The position numbers were made by a program, and so were the translations under genes. Positions 1-9,661 of a DNA stretch of 64,000 nucleotides are shown here, one piece after another. Each line of letters begins with the position of its first letter. Within the stretch, counting starts at the first letter, position 1. This stretch comes from an uncultured Aquitalea sp. Its GTDB lineage: Bacteria > Pseudomonadota > Gammaproteobacteria > Burkholderiales > Chromobacteriaceae. The DNA is taken from assembly GCF_945957525.1 (NCBI RefSeq), contig NZ_CAMFLA010000002.1, positions 186,001 through 250,000 on the forward strand. Reading direction: 5' to 3'. Under the pieces are notes generated by a model. It had not been told where the DNA came from and searched no databases. It saw only the letters and a list, made by a program, of their open reading frames with translations.

Positions 1-210
1 GCCCTTGCCGGTTTTGCGCTCGGTGCGCGCCAGCGCGTACTCCTCATGGGTACGGGGATGCAAAAAGACGGGAAAGTCTTTGCCTACCGGTTTGAAACCC
101 TTGTCCAGCATGGTTTGCGGATTGGCGCCCACCACTACCCAGTCGCGGTCTTTGACGGGCAGTCCCAGCAGGCGGTCGCGCACGGCGCCGCCGACGATAT
201 AGATCTTCAT
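1..210 (-). CDS. cca: CCA tRNA nucleotidyltransferase (multifunctional CCA protein), 3' part outside window
   Basis: Adds and repairs the 3'-terminal CCA of tRNAs in the cytoplasm. Only the first 70 codons are inside the window; the gene runs off the left edge. The N-terminus shows the nucleotidyltransferase signature [10 protein letters not shown] at residues 7-16 and the metal-binding DxD (Asp21, Asp23) followed by a VVVGA strand, then [10 protein letters not shown] and [11 protein letters not shown], which match the E. coli-type class II enzyme. The ATG lies two bases after the stop of the upstream SDR gene, so the two are probably co-transcribed. Identification is firm; the presence of the C-terminal HD phosphohydrolase domain cannot be judged. 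Confidence 0.95.
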   Translation of the reverse strand, partial: MKIYIVGGAVRDRLLGLPVKDRDWVVVGANPQTMLDKGFKPVGKDFPVFLHPRTHEEYALARTERKTGKG

Positions 211-212
211 GT

Positions 213-1160
213 TCAACGCGCTGCGGTTTCCCGGTAACGGGAGAGAACGAAGTTGATTTCAGCACAGCCCAGATAGCCGGGCGCTACGGTTTCCAGCGCG
301 ACGGGCTCGAAACCCAGCAGCGCGGAAGGGAAGGGATGCGGACTGACGTTGTCCACCTGCAACGAGCGCACATTGTCGCGGCTCATCAGCGTCGGGCCGG
401 GCAGCATTTCCATGATGCCGGCCTGCAGCATGGCAAGCCCCGGCGGCAAGCCGAATACGGGTCGCGGGTGGCCGGTGAGGCGGCCTACGTAGCGCACCAG
501 TTCGGCGAGTGTGTAGTCGCGAGGGCCGGCCAGGTCCAGCTTCTGGCCAATGGTGGCCTTGTTGCGCAGGCTGGCGGCCACCGCTCGAGCCACATCGCCT
601 GCCCAGATCGGGGCGAAGCGGGTGTCGGCGCCGGCCAGCGGCAGGGCCGGCAGGGTTTTCAGCAGGCCAGCGAACAAGGTAAGGAAGCTGTCGCCCTGGC
701 CGAACACCACCGAAGGACGCAGGATGGTCCAGTCCAGGCCGCTGGCTTGCAGTGCGGCTTCGGCCAACCCTTTGGTTTTCTGATAGTCGCTGGGCGCATC
801 CGGCGCCGCGCCCAGCGCGCTGATGTGCACGATGCGGCGAATACCCGTTTTCTTGCAGCCGGCGATGATTTTCTCCAGCAAGTGAAGGTGGGCGGTTTCG
901 AAGGCGGCGCATGAGCCGTGCAAGATGCCCACCATGCTCACTACCGCGTCATGTCCGCGCAACAGTTCTTCCAGCGCCAACGGGTGGTGCACATTGGTGG
1001 AGACCAGCTCGGTTTTCGGCAAGACGATCAGCGGCGCCTTGTGCCGATCGCGATTACGGGTGGCGATGGTGATGGCGGCTTCGGCGCGGGCCAGCTCTTC
1101 GGCGATGTAGCCGCCGATGAAGCCACTGCCGCCGATCAGGCAAATGCGTTGCTCATGCAT
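213..1160 (-). CDS. Extended SDR / NDUFA9-like NAD(P)-binding protein
   Basis: Rossmann-fold protein of 315 residues. The N-terminal strand carries the dinucleotide motif GGSGFIG at residues 10-16, and a YxxxK pair is seen at Tyr126/Lys130 after a HISALGAAP segment. The C-terminal half ([15 protein letters not shown] and so on) is typical of the atypical SDR group related to the complex I accessory subunit NDUFA9 and to NAD(P)H-binding NmrA-like proteins. The substrate is unknown. An AGGAG-type ribosome site precedes the ATG. It sits 20 bases after slt and two bases before cca, so it is probably in an slt-SDR-cca operon. An electron-transfer or quinone-related role is only inference from the family. 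Confidence 0.85.
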   Translation of the reverse strand: MHEQRICLIGGSGFIGGYIAEELARAEAAITIATRNRDRHKAPLIVLPKTELVSTNVHHPLALEELLRGHDAVVSMVGILHGSCAAFETAHLHLLEKIIAGCKKTGIRRIVHISALGAAPDAPSDYQKTKGLAEAALQASGLDWTILRPSVVFGQGDSFLTLFAGLLKTLPALPLAGADTRFAPIWAGDVARAVAASLRNKATIGQKLDLAGPRDYTLAELVRYVGRLTGHPRPVFGLPPGLAMLQAGIMEMLPGPTLMSRDNVRSLQVDNVSPHPFPSALLGFEPVALETVAPGYLGCAEINFVLSRYRETAAR

Positions 1161-1180
1161 GGGCGTTTCTCCTCGTCAGA

Positions 1181-3067
1181 TCAGCGCGCGGGCACGGTTC
1201 CCATGCGCGCTTTCAGGGACAGATTGGCGTGGCCGAAACTGCTGGCGTAGAACGCTGCGTTGGCCATCACTTTCTGAACATAGTCGCGGGTTTCGCTGAA
1301 GGGAATGGTTTCTGCGTAGATGGTGCCGTCCAGCGGCCGGCTGTCCTGCCAGGCGCGGGCACGCGCCGGGCCGGCGTTGTAGGCGGCGGTGGCCATCACC
1401 TCGTTGCCCATCAGATTGTCTTTGACGTATTTCAGATACCAGGTGCCCATTTGCACATTGGTGTCGATGTCGTTTACCTGATAACGGGTCAGGCCGATTT
1501 TTTTCGCCACCCAGCTGGCGGTGGCGGGCATCAGTTGCATCAGTCCGGACGCGCCCACGCCGGAGCGGGCCACCACGATGAAGCGGCTTTCCTGGCGAAT
1601 CAGGCCATACACCCAAGCGTCGTCCACGCCGATTTCGCCGGCGTAGCGGCGGGTCACGTCGCGATAGGGCGTGAGGTAACGCAGGGAGAAGTCGTGTTCT
1701 TCCTTGGTGCGTTCCGCGCTGTAAATGGCCATGTCGAAAAACTCTTCGCGGCGGCCGATTTCGGCGGCGGCCAGCAACTGCATGTCGTTGCGGCCGCGCA
1801 TGCCCCAGCGCCATTCGCGGGTGGCGTCGGTGCGCAGTTCGGGTTTGCCGAAGCGTTGGCTGACGCTAAACAGCGCCAGCGCGCGTTTCACGCTCGGGTC
1901 GTTCTTCATGCCGTTGATGTCGTCGCCGGACGGCGTGCCCTTGGCGGCCGGGGCGGACATGGCGTTGCCCAGCTCCTCCAGCGCCAGCAGGTTGTAGTAG
2001 GCGTGACCCACGCTGGCGCGAGCAAACAACGTGGTGGCCTCATTGGGCTTGCCCATTTGCTTCAGGCTGCGACCGCGCCAGTACTGCCAGGCCGGTTTGC
2101 CGGCCACCTCGGCCGGCATGGCACCGATGATCTCGTCCAGTTTTTGCCATTGCTCGCCGCGCAGTGCCGAGCGGGCCCACCATTCCCATTGTTCGGCGGT
2201 GAGCTGTTGCGGGTCGGCCTTGGCGAACCATTGCAAGGACTGGGCCGGCATTTGCTTGCGTGCCGAATACAGCGCCAATTGGCCCCAGGCAAAGCCACGG
2301 CGGTCTTTGCTGAGCGAAGCTTCCGTATTGACCAGCGTGCTGGAAGCGGCATTCAGGTCGGTGCGCCCCTTGCGCACGATGTCGTAAACGATGGCTTCCT
2401 GGCCGCCGGGCGTGGCGGGGTTGGCCGAAGCGGGTTTGTTGAGCGCGGCATTGTCCAGCGGCAGATTGCCGGCATCGGCCAGCGCACGGGCCTGGGTGAC
2501 AAAGTTGCCGGCCAGCAGCAAGCGCACGCGCCGCCACAGCCAGTCTTGATTCACATAGCCCTTGGCGTAGGCGGTGGCCATCAGCGTGTTGCAGCCTTCC
2601 GGCGCGGGGCGGCTGTCGAGGAAACGGTCCAGATTGTCCGGCTTCTTGCCGGACTGCATGTCCAGTAGCTGGCCATAGCAGGCGGATTCGTCATCGCGGC
2701 CTTCATCCGGCAGCTTTTTCCATTCGGCGGCAAAGGCCGACCAGTTTTCTCGCTTGCCCAGTTTCTTCAGCCATTCATTGCGGATGCGCTCGGGCAGCAG
2801 GCCTTCTTTCACGCTGGAAAGAAAGCGTGCGACTTGTGCGTCGTTGTCCTGATCCAGCGCCTTGAGCGTCAGCCAGTAAGCCGGGTAGTCCTTGAGCGGG
2901 TAGCTGGCCGGCATGGCATCGGCGATGGCTTGCAAGCGGCTGAGGTTGTTGGCGCGGTAGGCATCGCGGGCGGCGACCAGATCGTCGTCGTTGCCGGCCA
3001 GCGCAAATGCAGGCAGCAGAAGGGCGGCAACAGGAAGCAGACGGTGGGGGAAAGCGGAAAAACGCAT
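1181..3067 (-). CDS. slt: Soluble lytic murein transglycosylase (Slt70 type)
   Basis: Periplasmic enzyme that cleaves the MurNAc-GlcNAc bond of peptidoglycan, leaving 1,6-anhydro-MurNAc ends. The 628-residue product starts with a signal peptide (hydrophobic core, cleavage expected after Ala24). A long helical U- and L-superhelix region follows, and the C-terminal lysozyme-like domain contains RQESRF with the catalytic Glu near residue 493, then GASGLMQLMPATA and the conserved AAYNAGPAR. Length and order fit Slt70. Expected ring-shaped helical repeats occupy residues about 30-450. A TATACT hexamer at 3177-3182 on this strand could be a -10 box with a leader of about 100 bases. Downstream are the SDR protein and cca genes. 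Confidence 0.95.
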   Translation of the reverse strand: MRFSAFPHRLLPVAALLLPAFALAGNDDDLVAARDAYRANNLSRLQAIADAMPASYPLKDYPAYWLTLKALDQDNDAQVARFLSSVKEGLLPERIRNEWLKKLGKRENWSAFAAEWKKLPDEGRDDESACYGQLLDMQSGKKPDNLDRFLDSRPAPEGCNTLMATAYAKGYVNQDWLWRRVRLLLAGNFVTQARALADAGNLPLDNAALNKPASANPATPGGQEAIVYDIVRKGRTDLNAASSTLVNTEASLSKDRRGFAWGQLALYSARKQMPAQSLQWFAKADPQQLTAEQWEWWARSALRGEQWQKLDEIIGAMPAEVAGKPAWQYWRGRSLKQMGKPNEATTLFARASVGHAYYNLLALEELGNAMSAPAAKGTPSGDDINGMKNDPSVKRALALFSVSQRFGKPELRTDATREWRWGMRGRNDMQLLAAAEIGRREEFFDMAIYSAERTKEEHDFSLRYLTPYRDVTRRYAGEIGVDDAWVYGLIRQESRFIVVARSGVGASGLMQLMPATASWVAKKIGLTRYQVNDIDTNVQMGTWYLKYVKDNLMGNEVMATAAYNAGPARARAWQDSRPLDGTIYAETIPFSETRDYVQKVMANAAFYASSFGHANLSLKARMGTVPAR

Positions 3068-3272
3068 GCTGGATTGATCTCATTTTCTGGCAACGACCAA
3101 GCGTCGCCGTGCAAAACCGGAAAGTGGGCTCAGGCCGCGCGCCGGCGCGGCGGCAAAATCGACAATGAAGTCGCAAAGTATACCTGCAAATGGCGACGCA
3201 ACCATGTCGCCAGGGTGGCCAGGGCAGAGGGTTGACAGCCCGCAGGGGAAAAGTTCAGCCGCGGGGGGCAAG

Positions 3273-3298
3273 AAAAAAGGCACGCCATGCGTGCCTTT
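3273..3298 (-). terminator. Rho-independent terminator of trpE
   Basis: On the minus strand a 7-bp GC-rich stem (GGCACGC/GCGTGCC, 3-base loop) is followed by six T residues. It lies 30-60 bases after the trpE stop codon. Confidence 0.85.
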
Positions 3299-3330
3299 GC
3301 GGTGTTTCGCATGCCGGGCTGAGGACGGCG

Positions 3331-4794
3331 TCAGGCGTCCAGCCCGCCCTGGGCGAGCTCTGCGGCGCGCACTACGGCGCGGGCCTTGTTCTGGGTTTCT
3401 TGCCATTCGGATTCCGGCACCGAGTCGGCGACGATGCCGGCGCCGGATTGCACGTAAAGCATGCGGTTTTTGACCACAGCGGTGCGAATGGCGATGGCGA
3501 GGTCCATATCGCCGTTGAAACCCAGATAGCCGACCGCGCCGCCGTAAATCCCGCGCTTGGTGGGTTCGAATTGGTCGATGATTTCCATCGCCCGCACCTT
3601 GGGCGCGCCGGACAGGGTGCCGGCGGGGAAGGTGGCTTTCAGGATGTCGATATTGGACACGCCCTCGCGCACTTTGCCTTCCACGCTGGAAACAATATGC
3701 ATCACGTGCGAGTAGCGCTCGATCACCATGTTGTCGGTGATGTTGACGCTGCCGGTGGCGGCGACGCGGCCGATATCGTTGCGGCCCAAGTCCATCAGCA
3801 TCACGTGCTCGGCGATTTCTTTCGGATCGGCCAGTAGCTCTTCGGCCAACGCTTCGTCTTCATCGCGGGTTTTGCCGCGCACGCGGGTGCCGGCAATGGG
3901 GCGCACTGTCACGGTTTCATGCTCACGGCGCACCAGGATTTCCGGCGAGGAGCCCACCACGTGGAAGTCGTCGAAATGGTAGAAGAACATGTAGGGCGAG
4001 GGGTTGAGGCTGCGCAGGGCGCGGTAGAGCGACAAGGGCGAATCGCTGTAGGGCATCTGCATGCGCTGGGCCAGCACCACCTGCATGATGTCGCCGTCCA
4101 CAATGTATTGCTTGCACTGCTCCACTGCATCCTTGAACGCCTCCTGACCATACTCGGAAACGGCGCGGCTGGTTTGCGAGGGCAGAGACAGCGGAATGTC
4201 CATGGGCTCGCGCAGGCGGGCGCGCAACTGGCCCAGACGGCTTTCAGCCTTGGCCAGCGCGTTGGGCACTGCCGGGTCGGCGTAGACGATCAGATAAAGC
4301 TTGCCGGACAGGTTGTCCACCACCGCCAGCTCTTCCGACACCATCAGCAGGATGTCCGGCGTGCCTACCGGATCGGGCTTCTGGGTTTTGGCCAGGCGTT
4401 TTTCCACGTAACGGATGGTGTCGTAGCCGAAGTAACCCACCAGGCCGCCGGTGAATCGCGGCAAGCCATCGATGGGTGGCGCGCTGAAGCGCTGCTGGAA
4501 TTGTTCGATGAAAGCGAGCGGGTCGCCCTGGTATTGCTCGATGACTTTGTCGCCGTATTCCACTTGCACGCGGTCGGCATTGACGCGCAGGCGAGTGGTG
4601 GCCGGCAGGCCGATGAAGGAGTAGCGCCCGAAGCGCTCGCCGCCCACTACGGATTCCAGCAGATAGGAATAGGGCTGGTTGGCCAGTTTGAGGTAGACGG
4701 ACAGCGGTGTGTCCAGATCGGCGAACAGTTCGAGCGTTACCGGGATGCGGTTGTAACCGGCGGCGGCCAGTCTGGCGAATTCTTCTTGCGTCAT
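3331..4794 (-). CDS. trpE: Anthranilate synthase component I
   Basis: Converts chorismate to anthranilate using ammonia supplied by TrpG, the first step of tryptophan synthesis. From the ATG at 4794 the product has 487 residues; an in-frame upstream start would add 20 residues of atypical sequence. Visible signatures are the N-terminal LLES feedback-inhibition region followed by [12 protein letters not shown], and the chorismate-binding core with [42 protein letters not shown] and SGAGIVADS. No glutamine amidotransferase domain is fused, and no trpG follows within the window. The gene is downstream of rpe and gph, a common betaproteobacterial arrangement. A short ORF with Trp codons lies upstream (4930-4974) and may be a leader. 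Confidence 0.96.
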   Translation of the reverse strand: MTQEEFARLAAAGYNRIPVTLELFADLDTPLSVYLKLANQPYSYLLESVVGGERFGRYSFIGLPATTRLRVNADRVQVEYGDKVIEQYQGDPLAFIEQFQQRFSAPPIDGLPRFTGGLVGYFGYDTIRYVEKRLAKTQKPDPVGTPDILLMVSEELAVVDNLSGKLYLIVYADPAVPNALAKAESRLGQLRARLREPMDIPLSLPSQTSRAVSEYGQEAFKDAVEQCKQYIVDGDIMQVVLAQRMQMPYSDSPLSLYRALRSLNPSPYMFFYHFDDFHVVGSSPEILVRREHETVTVRPIAGTRVRGKTRDEDEALAEELLADPKEIAEHVMLMDLGRNDIGRVAATGSVNITDNMVIERYSHVMHIVSSVEGKVREGVSNIDILKATFPAGTLSGAPKVRAMEIIDQFEPTKRGIYGGAVGYLGFNGDMDLAIAIRTAVVKNRMLYVQSGAGIVADSVPESEWQETQNKARAVVRAAELAQGGLDA

Positions 4795-4929
4795 GATGTA
4801 AACCTGAAAACCGTGGTGTGAGCCGGGAGCTGGTTCAGCTCCGCCGTGCCGCATAGTTCAAGGCAAGGCCGTGACGGGCTGGCGGCAATTGAACGCGCTC
4901 CATGTGCGTTATGGGTGAGGAGCGGCTTG

Positions 4930-4974
4930 TCAGCGTTGCCATCGCCAGCTGGCCGGAGCGGGCAGGAAGGTCAT
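4930..4974 (-). CDS. Candidate trp leader peptide (14 aa) upstream of trpE
   Basis: In the 212-base gap between gph and trpE a 15-codon ORF reads MTFLPAPASWRWQR and stops. It contains two Trp codons separated by one Arg codon. After it come possible stems on the transcribed strand: CGCTCC near 4925 with GGAGCG near 4900, and a 7-bp stem GGAGCTG/CAGCTCC at about 4826-4842. No T-run follows the second stem and the ribosome site is weak, so this is only a candidate for translation-coupled control of trpE. Two TGG codons in a short ORF can occur by chance. Confidence 0.3.
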   Translation of the reverse strand: MTFLPAPASWRWQR

Positions 4975-5006
4975 GATGCGAGGATTTTCCATGGTCGGAT
5001 TGATGA

Positions 5007-5681
5007 TCAGCGGGTTTTATTCTTCATCAAATCGTACAGTTCGGCAAGATTGTCCAGTACCAGATCCGCGCCCAGATTGGCGGCGTCGCCATAACCATAA
5101 CTCACCGCCACGGCGGCGGAGCCGGCCGCGCGCGCAGCCAGCACGTCGTTGTGAGAGTCGCCCACCATGACCAGTTCGGCCGGCTTGATGCCCAGCACCT
5201 GGCACACATGCTCCAGTGGCAGCGCGGAAGGTTTTTTCTCCGGCAGGGTGTCGCCGCCGATGATCAGGCTGAAGCTGTCGCGCAGTTTCAATTGCTCCAG
5301 CAGCGGCACGGCAAGATATTCCGATTTGTTGGTGATCACCACCAGCGGCAGTTGCAGGGCCTTGAGCAGGTCCAGCGCCGCCAGTACGCCGGGGTAAATG
5401 CTGGTGCGGTCGGTCAGGTGTTCGTGGTAGTAACGCACAAAGAAGGTAAAGCCGGCTTCCCATTGCGCACTCTCGGCCTGACCTTCGCGCTGGTCGGTGA
5501 TGGCGCGGTGCACCAGGCTGGCGATGCCGTCGCCGACGTGTTCCTGGATGCGCAGATCGGCTAGTGGCGTCAGGCCGAGGTGCTGGCGCATGGCGTTGGC
5601 GGCGGCGGCCAGATCGGGAATGGAGTCCACCAGCGTGCCGTCCAGGTCAAAAGCAACAGCTTTGATGTCTTGCAGATTCAT
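5007..5681 (-). CDS. gph: Phosphoglycolate phosphatase (HAD family)
   Basis: Hydrolyses 2-phosphoglycolate, a product of DNA-end repair and oxygenase side reactions. The 224-residue protein shows the HAD motifs in order: FDLDGTLVDS at residues 11-20 (nucleophile Asp12, acid Asp14), the VVITNKSEY motif II region, the Lys-rich EKKPSALPLE motif III, and MVGDSHNDVLAA as motif IV. An upstream in-frame start would add 26 residues of implausible sequence; the ATG at 5681 has AGGAATCTC directly before it. The gene follows the SDR gene by 40 bases and precedes trpE. The rpe-gph-trpE order is conserved in proteobacteria, which supports the assignment over other HAD hydrolases. Confidence 0.93.
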   Translation of the reverse strand: MNLQDIKAVAFDLDGTLVDSIPDLAAAANAMRQHLGLTPLADLRIQEHVGDGIASLVHRAITDQREGQAESAQWEAGFTFFVRYYHEHLTDRTSIYPGVLAALDLLKALQLPLVVITNKSEYLAVPLLEQLKLRDSFSLIIGGDTLPEKKPSALPLEHVCQVLGIKPAELVMVGDSHNDVLAARAAGSAAVAVSYGYGDAANLGADLVLDNLAELYDLMKNKTR

Positions 5682-5721
5682 GAGATTCCTTGTGCGCGGG
5701 GCGCAGGGCGGCCCCGGTGGC

Positions 5722-6474
5722 TTACAGTGTACGAATATCCAGCACCGGGCATTCGCCAAAACGGTCGGACAGGGTGTAGTCGAGAATGCGTCGGGCGGCG
5801 TCGGCAGGACTGCTGAGCCCGCCTTCGGCTTTCAGCGCTTCGAAGCGCGGTTTGTTGGGAAATTGCGCCGGATCACTGTCGCGAATGGCCCCCTGCATGT
5901 CGGTATCGATCACACCCGGGTAAATGGCGGCGATGCGCGCCGGGTTGGCGGCGTCGGCCTGTTCTTCCGCCACGTGGCGACAGAAGTGGTCCAGACCGGC
6001 CTTGCCGCTGCCGTAGACGCCCCAGCCGGGGTAGGCCTTGACGGCGGCGCCGGAGGAAATGCACAGCACGCGACGCTCAACGGCCAGGTCGTCGGTATGG
6101 CGCAGCAAGGCGTCAGTCAGCAGCATGGGCGCGGTCAGGTTGATGGCGATGGCTTGCGCCAGCTCCTGGGCTGGGTAAAAACCGACGCTGGCGATGGGCG
6201 TTACCACGCCGGCATTGTTGATCAGCAGCACGCCGTCGTCGCAGTCCCCACCAAGCAGGGTCAGCGCTTCGGCCAACATGCCGTCCAGCAGCGCGCTGTC
6301 GGCCATGTCGGCGGCAAGAAAGTGCGCTTTGCCTGGGTGATTGGCCGCCAGCGTGCGCCAGTCTTCGCTTTCACGACGGGCCGCGCCTGCGACGGCATAA
6401 CCCCTGGTCAGCAGGTCGGCGGCAAAAGCCAGACCCAGCCCGCGCGACGCGCCGGTGACGATGGCGGCGGGCAT
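5722..6474 (-). CDS. Short-chain dehydrogenase/reductase
   Basis: Classical SDR of 250 residues. The cofactor motif TGASRGLG is at residues 7-14, NNAG follows in the middle, and the catalytic triad is seen as Ser in CISSG and Tyr/Lys in YGSGK. The ATG overlaps the rpe stop codon by one base (TGATG), so the two are translationally coupled. It is inserted between rpe and gph, which are often adjacent. The organisation and sequence resemble sepiapterin/benzil-reductase-like SDRs, but the substrate cannot be deduced. Confidence 0.88.
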   Translation of the reverse strand: MPAAIVTGASRGLGLAFAADLLTRGYAVAGAARRESEDWRTLAANHPGKAHFLAADMADSALLDGMLAEALTLLGGDCDDGVLLINNAGVVTPIASVGFYPAQELAQAIAINLTAPMLLTDALLRHTDDLAVERRVLCISSGAAVKAYPGWGVYGSGKAGLDHFCRHVAEEQADAANPARIAAIYPGVIDTDMQGAIRDSDPAQFPNKPRFEALKAEGGLSSPADAARRILDYTLSDRFGECPVLDIRTL

Positions 6475-7154
6475 CAGGCTGACTTGGCCAGTTCGGCGCG
6501 CATCGCGGCGATCACGCTGGGGTAGTCGGGTTGGCCGAAGATGGCCGAACCGGCGACAAAGGTATCCGCGCCGGCGGCGGCCACTTCGGCGATGTTGTCC
6601 ACTTTTACGCCGCCGTCCACTTCCAGCCAGATCTCGCCGCCGTGCCCGGCGGTGTATTCATCGATGCGGCGACGGGCTTCGCGTACTTTTTCCAGCGCGT
6701 GGGGGATGAATTTCTGGCCGCCGAAACCCGGATTGACCGACATGATCAGGATCATGTCCACCTTGTCCATCACATGATCCAGCCAGGACAGCGGCGTGGC
6801 CGGGTTGAATACCAGGCCGGCCTTGCAACCGTTTTCCTTGATCAGCCCCAGGGTGCGGTCAATGTGCTCGGAGCCCTCGGGGTGGAAGGTGATGATGTCG
6901 GCGCCGGCCTTGGCGAACATCGGCACCAGGCTGTCCACCGGCTTCACCATAAGATGCACGTCGATCGGGGCTTGCGTGTGCGGGCGGATGGCCTCACATA
7001 CCAGTGGGCCCACGGTGAGGTTGGGCACGTAATGGTTGTCCATCACGTCGAAGTGGATGATGTCCGCGCCGGCGGCGATCACGTCGCGCACCTCCTGGCC
7101 TAGGCAGGCAAAGTCGGCCGAAAGCAGGCTGGGGGCGATACGGAAGTTGCGCAT
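6474..7154 (-). CDS. rpe: Ribulose-phosphate 3-epimerase
   Basis: Interconverts D-ribulose 5-phosphate and D-xylulose 5-phosphate in the pentose phosphate pathway. The 226-residue TIM barrel has the family signatures: [11 protein letters not shown] near the N-terminus, [13 protein letters not shown] with the metal-binding His/Asp, [18 protein letters not shown] as the phosphate-loop region, and EVDGGV with the second catalytic Asp. Length matches the family. It heads the minus-strand cluster rpe-SDR-gph-trpE and is divergent from apaG across 101 bases, where both promoters must lie. Confidence 0.97.
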   Translation of the reverse strand: MRNFRIAPSLLSADFACLGQEVRDVIAAGADIIHFDVMDNHYVPNLTVGPLVCEAIRPHTQAPIDVHLMVKPVDSLVPMFAKAGADIITFHPEGSEHIDRTLGLIKENGCKAGLVFNPATPLSWLDHVMDKVDMILIMSVNPGFGGQKFIPHALEKVREARRRIDEYTAGHGGEIWLEVDGGVKVDNIAEVAAAGADTFVAGSAIFGQPDYPSVIAAMRAELAKSA

Positions 7155-7255
7155 GGTCTACCTTGAAACGTATTGGAGAGGAATGGCCGCTATTTTAGCG
7201 CGCCATGGCCTGGCGAGCGGGATAAAATGCAGAACAACACAAGAGGGAGGACGCC

Positions 7256-7636
7256 ATGTCCGAGAAAACCTACCGCATCGAAGTAAGCGCCGAACCGCAC
7301 TACATCGAGGAGCAATCCAATGTGGCGGCGGATATCTATATCTTCGGCTATCGCATCACCTTGACCAACACCGGCACGGAGCCGGCGCAATTGATCAGCC
7401 GTCACTGGATCATCCGCGACGCCAACAATCAGGAACAGGAAGTCCGGGGCATGGGCGTGGTGGGCGATCAGCCGCGCCTGGAGCCTGGTCAAAGTTATGA
7501 ATACGCCAGCTCGGCCCACCTGAAAACGCCGTATGGTTCCATGTCCGGCAGTTACCAAATGCTGGCTGACGACGGCAAGCGTTTTGACGCGCCGATTCCG
7601 GAGATGCAGCTGGTGGCGCCACGGGTGCTGCACTAA
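7256..7636 (+). CDS. apaG: ApaG domain protein
   Basis: A 126-residue single-domain ApaG protein with an immunoglobulin-like beta fold. Sequence landmarks are YIFGYRITLTNTG, QLISRHWIIRDANN, VVGDQPRLEPGQSYEYAS and the C-terminal GSYQML. The Escherichia homologue is linked to Co2+ resistance and Mg2+ efflux by genetics, but the biochemical role is unsettled. A good ribosome site (GGGAGG) lies seven bases before the ATG, and a TAAAAT hexamer near 7223 could be its -10 element. Confidence 0.95.
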   Translation: MSEKTYRIEVSAEPHYIEEQSNVAADIYIFGYRITLTNTGTEPAQLISRHWIIRDANNQEQEVRGMGVVGDQPRLEPGQSYEYASSAHLKTPYGSMSGSYQMLADDGKRFDAPIPEMQLVAPRVLH

Positions 7637-7710
7637 TCCATAGCGCCAGCGTACTATCGGCGGGTGTCTGGAGCGGCTGGCAAAATGCCTGATGCTGTGT
7701 TGCGTCGGCG

Positions 7711-7738
7711 GCCGTACTCAAGTACTGCCTGCTACGGC
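7711..7738. repeat. Small imperfect inverted-repeat element in the apaG-ABC gap
   Basis: GTACT and AGTAC face each other across two bases (7714-7725), flanked by the outer arms GCCGTA and TACGGC. There is no T-run. The style resembles interspersed palindromic elements seen in other proteobacteria, but no second copy was found in this window. Function unknown. Confidence 0.25.
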
Positions 7739-7815
7739 GCGCCTTGTCTCAGCCGGGATACAGATTTTTATTAGCCGCTCTTGGCCGGCCTGTCACTTTC
7801 CATTCAGAAAATTCC

Positions 7816-9609
7816 ATGCGAACCAGCCATACCGGCCCAGCGCCGACCGACCGCAATGATCTGCAAACCCTGAAAACCCTGCTGCCCTATCTGTGGGATT
7901 TCAAATGGCGCGTAGCGCTGGCCTTGTCCTGCATGGTGCTGGCCAAGGTGGCTGCAGTCAGCGTGCCGCTGTACCTCAAGGACATCATCGATCAGCTGTC
8001 CGTGCCGGCCACGCTGCTGGCCATTCCCGTCATGGCTCTGGTGGGCTACGGTGCGGCACGCTTGCTGTCCAGCGTGCTGGGCGAACTACGCGATGCAGTG
8101 TTTGCCCGCGTGATCCAGGGCGCGGTGCGCAGCGTGGCGCGCAATGTGTTCCAGCATCTGTTCAAACTGTCCTTGCGCTTTCATCTGGATCGCCAGACCG
8201 GCGGCATGAGTCGAGACATCGAACGCGGCACCAAGGGCATCGGCTTCCTGCTCAATTTCACGGTCTTCAACATCCTGCCCACGCTGCTTGAAATCGGCAT
8301 GGTCACGGTCATTCTCATGCACCGTTACGCCTGGGAATTCGCCGCCGTGACGCTGGGCACCATCGTCATCTACATCGTCTTCACGCTGGTCATCACCGAA
8401 TGGCGCACCGTGTTCCGTCGCAGCATGAACGACCTGGATTCCAAGGCCAACGCCAAGGCTATTGATGCGCTGCTCAACTATGAGACGGTGAAGTACTTCA
8501 ATAACGAGCGTTATGAAGAGGCGCGTTACGACAAGAATCTGGCTGCCTGGGAAGCGTCGGCAGTAAAGAACCAGGTGTCGCTGTCGCTGCTGAACGCCGG
8601 TCAGGGCGCCATCATCGCCACCGGCGTGACGCTGATCATGGTGCTGGCCGCGCGCGATGTGGTGAACCACAGCATGACCGTGGGCGACGTGGTGCTGGTG
8701 GCCACTTTCATTACCCAGTTGTACGCCCCGCTCAATTTCCTCGGCTTCGTCTATCGCGAGATCAAGCACTCGCTGGCCGACATCGAGCGCATGTTCACCC
8801 TGCTTTCGGCCAACCTTGAAGTGGAAGATCGCCCGGGCGCGCCTCGTCTGGACACGCGCCAAGCCGCCATCCGCTTCGACAAGGTGGGTTTTGCTTACGA
8901 TCCTTCCCGTCCCATTCTGCGCGATGTGTCCATTGATATCCCGGCCGGTCGCACCGTGGCCGTGGTGGGCGCCAGCGGCGCGGGCAAGTCCACTTTGTCC
9001 AGGCTGCTGTACCGCTTCTATGACGTGGGCGAGGGCGCCATCACGGTTAATGGGGCGGACATCCGCGCTCTGGCGCAGGACAGCCTGCGTGCGCACATCG
9101 GCATCGTGCCGCAGGACACCGTGCTGTTTAACGACAGTATCTACTACAACATCGCTTACGGTCGTCCGGACGCCACCCGCGAAGAAGTGGAAGAGGCGGC
9201 GCGCTCCGCCCACATCCACGATTTCGTCATGGGTTTGCCGAAGGGCTACGACACGCCGGTGGGCGAGCGCGGCCTGAAACTGTCCGGCGGCGAGAAACAG
9301 CGCGTGGCCATTGCGCGCACCATCCTGAAGAATCCGCCCATCCTGATTTTTGACGAGGCTACCAGTGCGCTGGATTCACGCACGGAGAAGGCCATTCAGC
9401 AGGAGTTGGCCACCATTTCCGCCAATCGCACCACGCTGATCATCGCCCATCGCCTGTCCACCATCGTGGATGCGGACCGCATCGTGGTGATGGATGGCGG
9501 CCAGGTGGTCGAGCAGGGCAGCCACCGCGAACTGGTGGCGCAAGGCGGGCGTTATGCCGAGATGTGGCGCTTGCAGCAAGAGCAGGAGGATAGCGTACTC
9601 GCCGGTTAA
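7816..9609 (+). CDS. ABC exporter, fused permease-ATPase, Atm1/HMT1 (heavy-metal/glutathione) type
   Basis: Inner-membrane half-transporter of 597 residues that should work as a homodimer. The N-terminal half has six membrane segments with the Atm1-like hallmarks DRQTGGMSRDIERG and YETVKYFNNE. The C-terminal ATPase has Walker A GASGAGKST near residue 385, signature LSGGEKQR near 489, Walker B ILIFDEATSALD near 509 and the switch His in AHRLST near 544. By family it exports glutathione-based or Fe-S-related thiol compounds. The ATG at 7816 was chosen because the preceding in-frame stretch is not conserved-looking; no strong ribosome site is visible. A terminator follows. Confidence 0.92.
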   Translation: MRTSHTGPAPTDRNDLQTLKTLLPYLWDFKWRVALALSCMVLAKVAAVSVPLYLKDIIDQLSVPATLLAIPVMALVGYGAARLLSSVLGELRDAVFARVIQGAVRSVARNVFQHLFKLSLRFHLDRQTGGMSRDIERGTKGIGFLLNFTVFNILPTLLEIGMVTVILMHRYAWEFAAVTLGTIVIYIVFTLVITEWRTVFRRSMNDLDSKANAKAIDALLNYETVKYFNNERYEEARYDKNLAAWEASAVKNQVSLSLLNAGQGAIIATGVTLIMVLAARDVVNHSMTVGDVVLVATFITQLYAPLNFLGFVYREIKHSLADIERMFTLLSANLEVEDRPGAPRLDTRQAAIRFDKVGFAYDPSRPILRDVSIDIPAGRTVAVVGASGAGKSTLSRLLYRFYDVGEGAITVNGADIRALAQDSLRAHIGIVPQDTVLFNDSIYYNIAYGRPDATREEVEEAARSAHIHDFVMGLPKGYDTPVGERGLKLSGGEKQRVAIARTILKNPPILIFDEATSALDSRTEKAIQQELATISANRTTLIIAHRLSTIVDADRIVVMDGGQVVEQGSHRELVAQGGRYAEMWRLQQEQEDSVLAG

Positions 9610-9630
9610 GCCGCGTGGGTTGAAAATGCC

Positions 9631-9657
9631 AAGGCCGCAGCGATGCGGCCTTTTTTC
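9631..9657 (+). terminator. Rho-independent terminator after the ABC exporter
   Basis: Stem GGCCGCA/TGCGGCC with a 4-base loop, followed by six T residues, 21 bases after the stop codon. Confidence 0.92.
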
Positions 9658-9661
9658 TTGT

